Origin: Spironucleus salmonicida
Lineage: Eukaryota > Fornicata > Diplomonadida > Hexamitidae
Direction of reading: 5' to 3'
Assembly: GCA_000497125.2 (NCBI GenBank)
Contig: CM035320.1
Coordinates: forward strand, 680,001-744,000
DNA length: 64,000 bases
Under the pieces are notes generated by a model. It was not told the origin of the DNA. It saw nothing but the letters and a program-made list of their open reading frames with translations, and ran no database searches. The translations under genes and the position numbers were made by a program. Below, piece by piece: positions 36,042-47,100 of the stretch. Within the stretch, counting starts at the first letter, position 1. Each line of letters begins with the position of its first letter.

Positions 36042-36536
36042 TCATTTGTGCCCTGGTAATATTACTCTTTTTCGAGTTTTTGATACTGTTGCAAACTCCT
36101 TTGCTGAGAATCGACGTGGTATCTAATCAAACAGAATAGAATCCGATTCAGAAGCAGGATCCATAACACCAATTGTATTATGGACGGTAAAAATCTTTCT
36201 CCACTTGGCTACTTCTATTCTTTGCTGTTCCTACTTTCGTTCTAAGGCTTTCAACCGTGAGATGGCAACCATATCTTCGTGACCAAATTCCTTGGGAATA
36301 TCCATCGAGATATGGTTTAATCGCTTAGCAGGACGGATCTTAAGCATAAATCCTAATGTTTGAAGTCCGTTTTGTTTTAATAGGCGTTCTGGATCATCCA
36401 TATCGAAGAAGCCAAATAATGAAGACGAGAGCTTTGTATTAATACAAAAATTTGATATAACTCCGTATTTAGAAAAGAACTGAGTAAGAAGTTCTTCATT
36501 AATCTATGCTGGAACACCTCCGAAGTAGAGTCTCAT
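36042..36536 (-). CDS. RRM-domain RNA-binding protein, left copy
   Basis: 164 aa, ATG to TGA with TAG codons as Gln. One RNA recognition motif spans about residues 2-70: RNP2-like LYFGGV at 3-8, an RNP1-position segment SSSLFGFFDM that keeps the aromatics but not the basic start, and a final strand FMLKIRPAK. A charged helical stretch follows (ISRLKALERKQEQQRIEVAK), then a basic tail ending KTRKRVILPGHK. Likely binds single-stranded RNA, but substrate and process cannot be told. Its start is 15 bp after the tRNA-Met gene on the same strand, so its promoter must overlap the tRNA or the mRNA leader is extremely short. Confidence 0.82.
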
Positions 36537-36551
36537 TCGAAGTGGTAAAAG

Positions 36552-36625
36552 TAGCTGCAGTGAGGATTGAACTCACGACCCCTAGCTTATGAGACTAATG
36601 CTCTAACCGACTGAGCTATGCAGCC
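36552..36625 (-). tRNA. tRNA-Met (CAU), left copy
   Basis: Mirror of 38228-38301. All arms are intact. Confidence 0.93.
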
Positions 36626-36858
36626 ATATCTTAACATTATAAATAATTACATATATGTGTGGTCGGATTCAGTAAAATTTAGTTGTCATATAATTACTCC
36701 ACTAATTAATAAAAATATAAGATACGAGCAGACTAGAAATATCTCATGATAGAACAGTTGCTATATCTGTCATTAAAACTACAATACTAGGTAGATAAAG
36801 CTGACTAGTTTTTTAAATCTACTTTATTGTAATACCCAAAATAAATTAAATCATCATA

Positions 36859-37827
36859 TCACTATTATGGAGGAGGCATCATAGTGGGAACCATCATCAT
36901 TGGCACCTGAGTACCATTAGGCATCTGCATCATAAAAACTTACTACATATTAGGCATTGGCATCATTTAGGGATACATTCCTTACATCATACCAGGCATC
37001 ATTTAAGGCATTCCTGGCATCATTTACGGCATAGGTGGCATCATACCAGGCATCATTTAAGGCATTCCTGGCATCATTTAAGGCATAGGTGGCATCATAC
37101 CTGGTATCATTGGAGGCATAGCTTACTGGTTGAAACACATTGCTGGTTCAGGAATTTATACTTATGGTTAAGGTGCAATAACTTCAGGATCTTCAATTTA
37201 AACTTTAACTTAAATATGTTCGTGCTGTTCTTTCTTAACTGTACTTTTTTTGGTTGGCTCGGCTTTTTCTAAAGTTGGTTCTGTTATTTCAGATTTTTCA
37301 GCATTCCTCTAAGCTTTCTTTTATACTTACTTAGCTTTTTTCTCTGCAGCTTTAATCTTCTTCATTTCCTCAACAGCAATTCTATTTTAACGTTCCTCTT
37401 CTGTTTCAACATATTCTACATCAGGTTTAATTATACCACTTACTTTCTATTCAGGAACAATCTCGATGATATCGTTATAAGTTTCTAAGCCTTCTTTGAT
37501 TTCATCTTTAATTAAAAGTCCAGAATTAAATGTTAAAACTACTTGATTAGATTTACGTTATTTGTGTCCTCCAAATCTAGCATTTGTAGCAGTCTTCCAG
37601 GGTTTAAACTCACCATCTATCATATGATCTGCTGTTTTATCAATATCATAATCATATTATTACAAAGCAGTTACACAATCATCAAAACTAAATTTCAAAG
37701 ACATTTATTTAAGAATTAAATGTAAGGAGTTTACAGATTCCTATTACATTTCAGAAAGCTAATAGCGTTTTGGAGCTGCAGGCTTCTTATCATTATTAGG
37801 ATGAGTTTTAACATATGACTTAGGCAT
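36859..37827 (-). CDS. UBA/CUE-like protein with Met-Pro-Gln-rich repeats
   Basis: 322 aa. Residues about 26-72 resemble a UBA/CUE three-helix ubiquitin-binding domain (FSFDDCVTALQQYDYDIDKT followed by ADHMIDGEF), then a basic FGGHKQRKSNQ segment. The middle is a Lys/Glu-rich probable coiled coil (about 140-195). The last 100 residues are low-complexity Met/Pro/Gln/Gly built on MMPGMPQ and MMPPMPQ, suggestive of a condensate-prone tail. UBAP2-like proteins share a UBA followed by disorder, but homology is not claimed. Many codons are TAA or TAG for Gln, and TGA stops. The last 20 codons lie in the left repeat arm, the rest in the spacer. The start is 105 bp from the junction at 37932/37933. 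Confidence 0.8.
36940..37115 (-). repeat. 54-bp coding tandem repeat in the UBA-like gene
   Basis: Two near-identical 54-bp units plus partial ones encode alternating MMPGMPQ and MMPPMPQ, with TAA used for the repeated Gln. Such repeats readily gain or lose units by slippage. Confidence 0.7.
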
Positions 37828-37932
37828 ACACAAAGTGGAATGGGGGAAAGGAAATTTAATTTACATAATTAATAATATAATCAATATAATAATATATAAT
37901 GTAAAACTAATTTTTTTAGTACTTCTTCTTGT

Positions 37933-37994
37933 CTAATGGTACTCAGGTGCCAATGATGATGGTTCCCACTATGATGCCTCCTCCATAATAGTGA
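37933..37994 (+). pseudogene. Last 20 codons of the UBA-like gene, duplicated fragment
   Basis: Inner end of the right arm, identical in inverse to the 3' end of the UBA-like gene, stop included. No start codon is available. It lies 234 bp upstream of the right tRNA copy. Confidence 0.85.
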
Positions 37995-38227
37995 TATGAT
38001 GATTTAATTTATTTTGGGTATTACAATAAAGTAGATTTAAAAAACTAGTCAGCTTTATCTACCTAGTATTGTAGTTTTAATGACAGATATAGCAACTGTT
38101 CTATCATGAGATATTTCTAGTCTGCTCGTATCTTATATTTTTATTAATTAGTGGAGTAATTATATGACAACTAAATTTTACTGAATCCGACCACACATAT
38201 ATGTAATTATTTATAATGTTAAGATAT

Positions 38228-38301
38228 GGCTGCATAGCTCAGTCGGTTAGAGCATTAGTCTCATAAGCTAGGGGTCGTGAGTTCAATCCTCACTGCAGCT
38301 A
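38228..38301 (+). tRNA. tRNA-Met (CAU), right copy
   Basis: 74-nt cloverleaf: acceptor GGCTGCA/TGCAGCT with a G1-U72 pair and discriminator A, D stem GCTC/GAGC, anticodon loop CTCATAA (anticodon CAT), T arm GTGAG TTCAATC CTCAC. The internal A box and B box (GTTCAATCC) are present, and a TTTT terminator follows at once. No intron. Features suit elongator rather than initiator Met. A CAU anticodon could in principle be another isoacceptor, but the fold and B box are standard. Confidence 0.93.
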
Positions 38302-38316
38302 CTTTTACCACTTCGA

Positions 38317-38811
38317 ATGAGACTCTACTTCGGAGGTGTTCCAGCATAGATTAATGAAGAACTTCTTACTCAGTTCTTTTCTAAATACGGAGTTATATCA
38401 AATTTTTGTATTAATACAAAGCTCTCGTCTTCATTATTTGGCTTCTTCGATATGGATGATCCAGAACGCCTATTAAAACAAAACGGACTTCAAACATTAG
38501 GATTTATGCTTAAGATCCGTCCTGCTAAGCGATTAAACCATATCTCGATGGATATTCCCAAGGAATTTGGTCACGAAGATATGGTTGCCATCTCACGGTT
38601 GAAAGCCTTAGAACGAAAGTAGGAACAGCAAAGAATAGAAGTAGCCAAGTGGAGAAAGATTTTTACCGTCCATAATACAATTGGTGTTATGGATCCTGCT
38701 TCTGAATCGGATTCTATTCTGTTTGATTAGATACCACGTCGATTCTCAGCAAAGGAGTTTGCAACAGTATCAAAAACTCGAAAAAGAGTAATATTACCAG
38801 GGCACAAATGA
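38317..38811 (+). CDS. RRM-domain RNA-binding protein, right copy
   Basis: Mirror of 36042-36536. Domain detail is given there. It starts 15 bp after the tRNA at 38228-38301. Confidence 0.82.
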
Positions 38812-39398
38812 TCAGATTATAATATTAATAATTTTATTACATTATCTTATAGTTAGTTTACTCCTTCTATTTTATATTAAAGGATCCATCACCTCCTAAG
38901 TTTATGGACGATACCATCTTCTATTTCAAATCTGCATTGCCTATTAATACTTTCGTCGAAGATATTAGGTAATTTTTCGTATAGGTTGTCAAACCTTATT
39001 CAAGATTTAGTTTGTTTTTCTAGTAAAAATGACTTTTTACACATCCTTCAATAATAGGTGTTATCTTAAGAATTGTATAATATTCAAAGAATACGCCACC
39101 CGTGTTATTTCAACATCAAAAGTGGATAACCTGACGTACTCTAATGTCTACTACTGGTTTTCCTATCTCCTTTACATTATATTCATAGGCTAGACAGTAT
39201 ATAGCCTACGAAGTAGTACACGTACTTGTCTTAATATGAATATGCTAATAGCACAGACCTAGCAATCAGTGTATTTTACTGTTGGCATGTGTCAAGGAAA
39301 CTGCCGGAGGTCTAGGATCTATTTTTAAATTTTTATTTCCAGCACAATTTGGATAAAAGTTAAAGAGACAAATTTAAATTGAATTGTCCGCAAATAAC
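38812..39398. other. Intergenic, right arm 2
   Basis: Mirror of 35455-36041. Nothing else supported. Confidence 0.4.
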
Positions 39399-40028
39399 TC
39401 ATATTAGCGCGCAGATATCTTCTAATGCTTCAGACTTACATTTTGTATCCAGAGCAGTTGCGAGTAGTGCAAGTGGCATACAGGGAGTAAGCGCTTAAAT
39501 TAACTTAATTTCAGCATTTACTAGAAAAACTAACCCGCTTTTAAAAGTAAAATACGTACATCCATATATTGTATTTCTATAATAAAATTTAGTACAGCCG
39601 GCACTAATAAACAGTGCGCAAGAATGTAAATTATCAATTGGCAGATGTCCTAGCTCTTACTAAATCACCGGAAACCTAGATATGAACGACTAGCAGTGAA
39701 GTTTAGAATGCCGAGTAACTGCCAATATATACTGGCCCGATGCACTACAATGAGCATCTTCTTCTAACCAACTAGACACAGCGACTGATTCGCAGCAATT
39801 TCTCTAGGATAGGTTCACGGTTTTGCTTTAGAGGCACCTACAAATGCGAAAATAATCCGCTTAAGGTCGTATAGTTCTCGTCAAACAGTTTGGCCCGTAT
39901 ATATTCATAGAGTAACTTCGAGTGGGGTGGACGGTCTGTGGCCTTTAAAGTCTCTACCTCTAAAAAGGAAACCTACAGAGCGAATGGGAACTTTTAAAAA
40001 TTAACGTGTAGTGCTGAGGGCGGCACAT
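39399..40028 (-). CDS. Speculative 209-aa ORF, right arm 2
   Basis: Mirror of 34825-35454, with the same caveat. Confidence 0.2.
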
Positions 40029-40380
40029 AAATGTTTGGATCGGATTACGGGCATCTAGTAGTTGCACCGGCAGTGTGATATCCGACTAACAGTACCGTCA
40101 TTGATGGTGAGAGCACTCCGGAGAGTAAAGTTCTACTAGGATGGGTTACAAAATGAGATTTAATGCAAACTCCAATGAACAAACCCGTTCGCAATTCTTC
40201 TATGGCCGGTGGCTTAGCTTAAGGCTGTTGTCTGACCTCTAATCTTATTATGCGCAGCCTAAATCTTCTATTCTCCATGCTTCGCACCGGCCCATCTCTT
40301 TCCTACTCAGCGAGGCGGTGGCGTGCATGCAATTCATAGGCACATGGGCAGAGGGCGTCGCCATCACCGATACTACAATA

Positions 40381-40388
40381 CATAAAAG
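40381..40388 (+). promoter_or_regulatory. TATA-like element before the LRR gene, right copy
   Basis: CATAAAAG at the AT-to-GC transition, 58-65 bp upstream of the ATG. The mirror is 34465-34472. Assignment rests on position only. Confidence 0.3.
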
Positions 40389-40445
40389 CCGCGTCCCTCT
40401 GCGAACCTCGACCCTACGCGCCCCTACTCGGATTCCCTTCCCTCA

Positions 40446-41135
40446 ATGATTTCCATCCTGGCAGTCCTCACGCAGCGCCAAGCGCTCGAAGCTATATACG
40501 CGGCCAACGGCGGCGCGAGCTGGAAAGGCTCCGTCGGCTGGAACACCGGCGCCTCTGTGTGCGCCTGGGCCGGCGTGACCTGCAATTCCCAGGGCTACAT
40601 CGTGGGGCTCGACCTTAGCGGCTTCGGGCTCACGGGCCAGCTCGCCGATGTTTTTGATTCCTTCCCAGTCCTGAAGTCCCTGTACATGAACGACCAGAAG
40701 ATGAATACTGCCATCCCCGCCTCATTCTGTACTCTCAGAAGCCTCCAGTACCTCCAGGCCGACAATGCCGGCATCACTGGTGCTATCCCACAGTGCATCT
40801 GCAACCTGGCCTTTGTCCAGTTCGTCTACATGAGCGACAACGACATCACCGGCGCCATCCCTACTTGCATGGGCAACCTGCTCTTCCTCAAGGAGCTCCA
40901 CTTAGCCTGCAACCAGCTTACCGGCACCATCCCCACCGGCTTCGTCGCCCTCAAGTTCCTCATCGAGGTTCACGTTCAATGCAACGCCGACCTCAGCTGC
41001 GAGTCCGGCCTCGCCACCAGACCCAACTTCATCTTCAAGTGCGGCCTCGAGAACTGCGATGACTGCGTCATCCCCGACACCAACTGCCCTCCCAGCGTCA
41101 TCGTCCCCGACTGCGGCGTCTACGTTAGACAGTGA
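40446..41135 (+). CDS. Leucine-rich repeat protein, plant-type LRR, right copy
   Basis: Mirror of 33718-34407, identical protein. Confidence 0.88.
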   Translation: MISILAVLTQRQALEAIYAANGGASWKGSVGWNTGASVCAWAGVTCNSQGYIVGLDLSGFGLTGQLADVFDSFPVLKSLYMNDQKMNTAIPASFCTLRSLQYLQADNAGITGAIPQCICNLAFVQFVYMSDNDITGAIPTCMGNLLFLKELHLACNQLTGTIPTGFVALKFLIEVHVQCNADLSCESGLATRPNFIFKCGLENCDDCVIPDTNCPPSVIVPDCGVYVRQ

Positions 41136-41683
41136 GTCCCTTGCTCTATATTTACTTCACATAATAGTCTCTATGATATAAAATATCACCCAGTTATCAT
41201 AGTTGTTATTCTTAGGGTAAAACTAACCACAACTTGGCAATACAAGCCTTACCTCTACTCTAAACGCATACGTCTAACTAAATATATAATCTTTCAATTC
41301 CATATGTTAAGAATTCAGAAATTGAGACTACTCTGTTTCAAAATTCTTGATAACCAGAGTTGGAAGACGTATTTACCCATTATTGCTAATATATTTCAAA
41401 TCTAAAATAATAAACTTGGTATGCCAAACTTGGACATCTTGTGATCAAGCCTTCCAACTAGTGGAAGATCGGCTGCACCAAGTTAACCTCGACATCGTGT
41501 GAGACTATCATACCAACTTTTGCCTAGCATTATATTGATGGTATTAATAGTTCATCTAGCCTTCTTTGCTCTATATGCTAGTATTTTTACTTCGGGCATG
41601 ATGGTTTCTCACGGTGCCAACCTCAAGCCGCTAGCGATTCTGGCATCCATCACACAATACTAGTAACGAAGTGACTACTTTGC
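41136..41683. other. Intergenic between convergent genes, right arm 2
   Basis: Mirror of 33170-33717. Nothing recognisable. Confidence 0.5.
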
Positions 41684-43255
41684 TCACAACATCCTCTTAT
41701 TCTCCTGGATCTTAATGTACACCATGAGACCCCCGAAGGAGATGAAAAATACGACTGCGATGACCACCTGAAGTGAGACTATAACAACTAGGTAAATATC
41801 TGTAGAAAAGCTAACTGCGAATTACTTAAAGTCTGTGCGCTGGCCCTGCAGGCTCTCCATGCCTATGAGCACGTAGTCTGGATTGCTGACGTAGAACTTT
41901 GCATACTTGGACAGCACCGCAGAGCAGTCTCCCCCACTAAAAGCATCGCCGCAGCTCATGCACAAGTCCTACTGCACTAGGCTATAGTTAATCTCCAGGT
42001 TCTTCCGCATCGTAAACACTGGCAAAAGTGTACCGAGGAACGGCTAGACTTTTTCTTGCACCCACATGCCTTTAAATTCAACAGGGACAGTAGCGGAAAA
42101 GGTACACGACGTCATCAGGAAGTTGAACTTCACCTTAGCACAGACCTACTTCGAGCTCACGGTGAAATTTATGTAGTTGAAGCAAGAGACCGTGGAGTTA
42201 AGAGAAAAACTCGCCTCTTGTTGCAGCTGGGAGGAATGATCAAACAACGACAGGAAATAATGCGCTATGAACGGGTCTTTTGCGGCAAACATCTCCTCCA
42301 GGATATCCTGGTCGAAATAAAACGAGGCTTGCGGAAAATACAGCGTCTCTGCCACTGTGAAGTTTTTCTTCTGCCCGTACGAAAAGTTCCCCGAAACGAG
42401 GTTGATCTCCATGGTGAGAATCACGTCATCGAGCCCGAAACCACACAACTTGAACTCATCTGCCAGGAAGCTAGTGATGGCCGCCTGCTACGTGACAAAA
42501 ACTGTGATCCCTAGCTTTTCCATGCAGCTTTGGTACCTAGGCGTGTAGTAGTTCTGCACCCCGCCCTGCACTGATACCTGAATATCGCTGACCACGTAGT
42601 TGATCACCAGCTTCATAGGCATGGTCCGGAACTCCCGAAAGTCCTCTATGAACTTGTTGCATGCCTGCACCTCCTCTTCCGTGAAAACCCCCACGCAGGG
42701 CCTCTCGAACTATGTCGTGGCCAGGTGGTTGTAGTCCTCCGAGTCGTAGTTGCCCCCGGACTTGATGGTTATCGAGTTCCAAACGCCGGATATGTTTTGG
42801 TACATCAAGGTGGCCTGGACCTGCTTGGCGAATTGGCAGGTGGCCGGAACGACGATTATGGCGAACCCGATGTTGCCGAGATCGGCAGAGTAGCCCAGCG
42901 ACACCGACTCCCAGCAGTTTGTGAGGTTCTGGTTCGTGAACTGGATTTTGGTGAAGGAGCTTTGTAGCACCTCGCCCGACTGCATCGTCACCGAGAACTG
43001 GCCCATCGTCTGCGAAAGCGCCGTTGCAAAAATGGCGGGGTCGACCCTTTTAGTGAATACCAGCTCGTCCTTGTGGAACACCACGTCCTGCGGTGCGAGA
43101 GTGGTCGACGGGCCTAGCTGCAGGGAAATGGCCACATTGAGCTTGTCCAGCTCATCGCATGCCTCTGGATATATTATGAGCTACAGGTCGTTCGTCTGTC
43201 CAATTCCTGACAGGGTGTTGTTGCGAAGGGAGCAGTCCAGAAGCGTGAGCAGCAT
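41684..43255 (-). CDS. Type I membrane protein, unknown family, right copy
   Basis: Mirror of 31598-33169 with an identical protein as far as read. Here the 5' flank leads outward to the array-derived end of the arm. Confidence 0.75.
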
Positions 43256-44000
43256 TTAGCAAATAGTTTTTGTGCTAATATGGTATAATAATGAGTATAA
43301 TTGTTCCATTAAAAAGTATTATTTAGGTGCACGTTGTGAAATATCGCAGCGACGCGGTCCAGGGTACTATTCACGAAACATAAGGTATGCACCAGCTTAG
43401 AAAAACCAAGCTTCGCAAATGTCAATGCACCCAACTGCACCCCCATGGCTAGGCCTAGCCGTGCTCCGCGAAAAACCAGTATCTCGCGCATCCCAATCGC
43501 CCGCTCCGCCCAAGTCGTTAATGTTTCAGCCTTGCGCCGCTCCTGCTTTGGCCAAGTTCGCACGGGCGAGGATGCTAACTGGGCAGTTGATGGCAAACTT
43601 GGCCTCAAAGACACCAGAGGAGACTGCATGGCGCACGGCACCTTGTCCCCTCAATTTTGTGCAGGGAACGGTATCGGATGCTGCTATAGGAGCCCTGCGT
43701 ATGCACGAGATATGCGAGATATGCGAGGCCTACTGGTCCTTCATGATTGCCCCGAGCAAATCTTAGGATTTTAGGCAACGTGATACCATGTAAAACTTGG
43801 CCATTTGCGTGAAACGGAGCGGTCGCAACAGGCGCTCTTGGCCGCAGTCTTAGCACTTACCAAACCCACCTCAGCCGGGAACTACACTATAGGGCGAGGC
43901 GCGTGCACCTGTCGCGGATTTACTATGGTACTGTTCGTTGCGCAGAGTTTCTAATGCACTGCTACCCAAGTCCCCTGACGCTGCCAGTGACTGGTTCACC
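43256..44000. other. Intergenic, outer right arm of repeat 2
   Basis: Mirror of 30853-31597, with the three substitutions listed there. Long overlapping frames exist on both strands, without recognisable content. Confidence 0.5.
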
Positions 44001-44074
44001 GGTGCGCCCGACTCGTTCTATCGGCGGTACCAGATACCACTTAGCACGCGATTTAAAGCCATCATGTTCTAAAA
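44001..44074 (+). promoter_or_regulatory. Orphan 5' region of the Myb array unit, CDS missing
   Basis: These 74 bp equal the sequence just upstream of the array Myb genes, including the TATA-like ATTTAAAG at 44051-44058 and the TTCTAAAA leader. Homology stops at the A of the start codon. What follows is AT-rich sequence, then the 3' end of the cysteine-rich gene on the opposite strand (its stop at 44144). If the segment carries a core promoter it would fire antisense into that gene. Confidence 0.5.
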
Positions 44075-44143
44075 GTAAATACTATAATCGTAAAAATAAC
44101 GCAAATTGCTAAAAATATATACAAATATTACAAAATAATAAAC

Positions 44144-47100
44144 TCATATATAGTCCGTCTCAGATGCTTCATGCTATATGTCTTCAATACTATCAAACTT
44201 GTTAATTTATCTATCAAACTAGATGGCTGCAACCCGAAGATTTCTAACCTAAGAAACATCTAGATTTCGTACCTATTTAGTAATTTTAACATCTTTACTA
44301 AATGAAGGCATAACTTACTAGCTCAAAATAAAAGAGCGAGAAGATTAAAGTTTTTAAATACCGTTGCGAAAACTTCCAATACTCTATAAAGAACTTAAGT
44401 TGACCTTAGATGAATTTTATAGAACTCGAGTTGAATTTAAAACACCTAGACCAATTCCTGTATCTTTATTATATGAAAATTATTTCATCGATTAGCAACC
44501 CGTAGTAGGGTCTAGTTTGGACAATACTTGCAGAGAATATGCATTTTGTAGATACTTTTTCTTGTTTAGTTTATCTGAAATAACAAGATGCACGCCGTTG
44601 TACATTTTTTTCCCGTCTTATTTCATTGAATTATGGACTTCATTATCTCTTCTGGAGTAACAATTGAAAATAATTAAAGCTGCTATCACCAGTATCAATG
44701 AAAATGTAGTAACAATAACTGTAAATAAAGATCCTGGAACAAAATTAACATTGCCTTCATGATAATTTCCTACGGAAACAAAAAATTCAACCCAAATTGC
44801 AGAAGTAATGGAATTAATTGCAAACTCAACTGCTGAAATTTTGAGCATGACAATAACCATAACCACATTAAAAATAACCTATGTTCCTAAGCAGAAAATA
44901 AATACTTTAGTATTAAATACTGCAGCAATAATCCTTTAAGGTTCAATCATAAAAACAACTCCATAAAGAAGAAAATTGGCGAATGCTAGCCTGAGAATTG
45001 CCATAAGTCCTTCGTACTGGGATAAAACAACCTCATAAACATAAAATTGCGAACCTAAAATAATAATATCCACACCAGTCATAATTTGTCCTAAAGATAT
45101 GGTTCCCGCAGAAACACCAGAAAAGAAGTTTGGTGATGTTGCTTCGCCAATTGCGAATGCTACTTAAAATATGATTGGCAGTGAAAGAGCTATGAAAATA
45201 GTAATAATTTAGATGTTCCTAAATTTGTATCCCGCAAAGAAAATGAACATCAGCAGCACGACTGGAGGTGAAGCCAATTTATAAATTGACTGACTGACCT
45301 CCAGCTACTCAGGGACCAGGAAATAGGCTATAGAGTGGAATACAAGCTCAATCAGCGCAACAGATAAAAATATGAAATAATCCTACCTGTGGTTATAGCT
45401 GAAAAATTTATATTTAGGTAGCGCCGCGATGCAGTAGAATACTACAAATGGCATAGATGAGAACAAATTTGTAGATGCCTGCATATAAAAGTCGTTGATA
45501 TACACGTCTTAAAATGCTATAATAATAGCTAAAATTTGAGCCAAAATGACATAAATAAGCCGTTTTGAGATAACTCGAAGGTTTCGTTTTAGGAATAGTA
45601 TCAGCTGATTTTATTTAAGTTTAGATAAGCAGAACGGAATTGTTATACAAATCGCAATAATAAAGATAAGAATTAACGGGAAAACATAAATTTTCCATTG
45701 TCCTTTCAATATTTCCTTAATGCACATCTCATTATCTAGCAAATAACCACTATTGCAGGCATTGCATTTTGGTGTATCCTCTTCAATATAGCAAACTCCA
45801 ATATCGTGCAGTACCATTTCGCAGCAGCAGAGAGCGAATCGTTAGTCAATGGCACAATTACACTGAGTGAACCCCTTGACACAAGAATTACAGGTATCAC
45901 CAGACCATCCCAGTTCGCAGGCTTAACATTTTATTAAATTTTGCGAGATAATACACTCGCCACGGTACCGTGCCATTTCTGGAAGAATATGCTACCAACA
46001 ACTGCCGTTAATCAACTGAAGCCCCGTAGTACAGTCAAAGCAAGTTTCTTAGGAGATGCTGGCTAGCAGGCAGTCTTCGTCGTTGCAGATGATAAAATTG
46101 TCTTAAATATAGCATCTTCCAGGGCTCATCGGAGCGTGAACACGGCATTCGTCAAAAGTGAAATCTAGGGAGCAATAGGAACAATTGAACGACAAATTTG
46201 TTGATTCACATTCTTAGCAAAACACTTCTTAGGTGGCCTCAGACTCACCACAATCTCCAGGTTTTATACAGTACGAGCCTAAAATTGATGTCGGGGCTTC
46301 ACATTCAAAGCAGTTCCCTGTGTAGCCCACAGCGCAGGTTAGACATAAAATAGTAGCTCCAGCATACCAGCACTCTCCCTGAACACAAGATCCACATATG
46401 GCAACGCACGCATCCGTCCCAAGAACAAGCTAATGCTCGTCATCTAAAGTTTTTGTATCTATAAACCCAGGTGCACAGATAGTACATTTTCCTCCTGGAT
46501 CCTTCTGATATCCTAGTGCACATGAATCGCAGTAAGGTAATGCATATTATATCTTACATTATCGACAAAACATATCAGTTACATCATTTGCGTTGTAAAA
46601 GCAATCTCCTTCTTCTATATTAGCTGAAACATAGCAATTAAAATTTATTTCTAGTTCTGCACATGATTAACATACTTAACCTGTAAATCCAGGATAACAT
46701 GTACAAACTGTAATTTACCCATTCTTTATACATTCTCCGTTAGGATTCGGTACTCTAATAACACAGTGACCTTCGAATAAAATATATCCCACATTACACG
46801 AAATGCAATTATACGAAGATTAATTATAATAGCATTCTCCAGGACATGAATTTGTAATACATCTATCATAACAAACCTAATCAATTAGGATACGATCTTC
46901 ATTGCATTTTAAACATACTACGGAACTGGAATCATCTATATAACATTAATCATCAGTAACCTATGGAAGGCACTATATATTCACTAATACAAATCCATCT
47001 AAGCAAAGGGAACATTGAGTTCCTATCAGACCATTATTACAAGATATACAAACAATTTCATCCTTTACAATATAGCAATCACCTTAGACACAGTGTGGAC

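Larger units (their letters stand above)
30779..36920. repeat. Left arm of giant inverted repeat 2 (6142 bp)
   Basis: Positions x and 74853-x are complementary from 30779/44074 to 36920/37933. Mismatches seen: 31134/43719, 31234/43619 and 31281/43572, all in the non-coding outer part. The coding regions of both arms give identical proteins. The outermost 74 bp belong to the Myb array unit. Confidence 0.95.
37933..44074. repeat. Right arm of giant inverted repeat 2
   Basis: Reverse complement of 30779-36920. The outer edge ends AAAA at 44074, then passes into the unique 3' flank of the cysteine-rich gene. The inner edge carries the last 62 bp of the UBA-like gene. This is probably the derived copy, since the intact straddling gene belongs to the left side. 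Confidence 0.95.
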
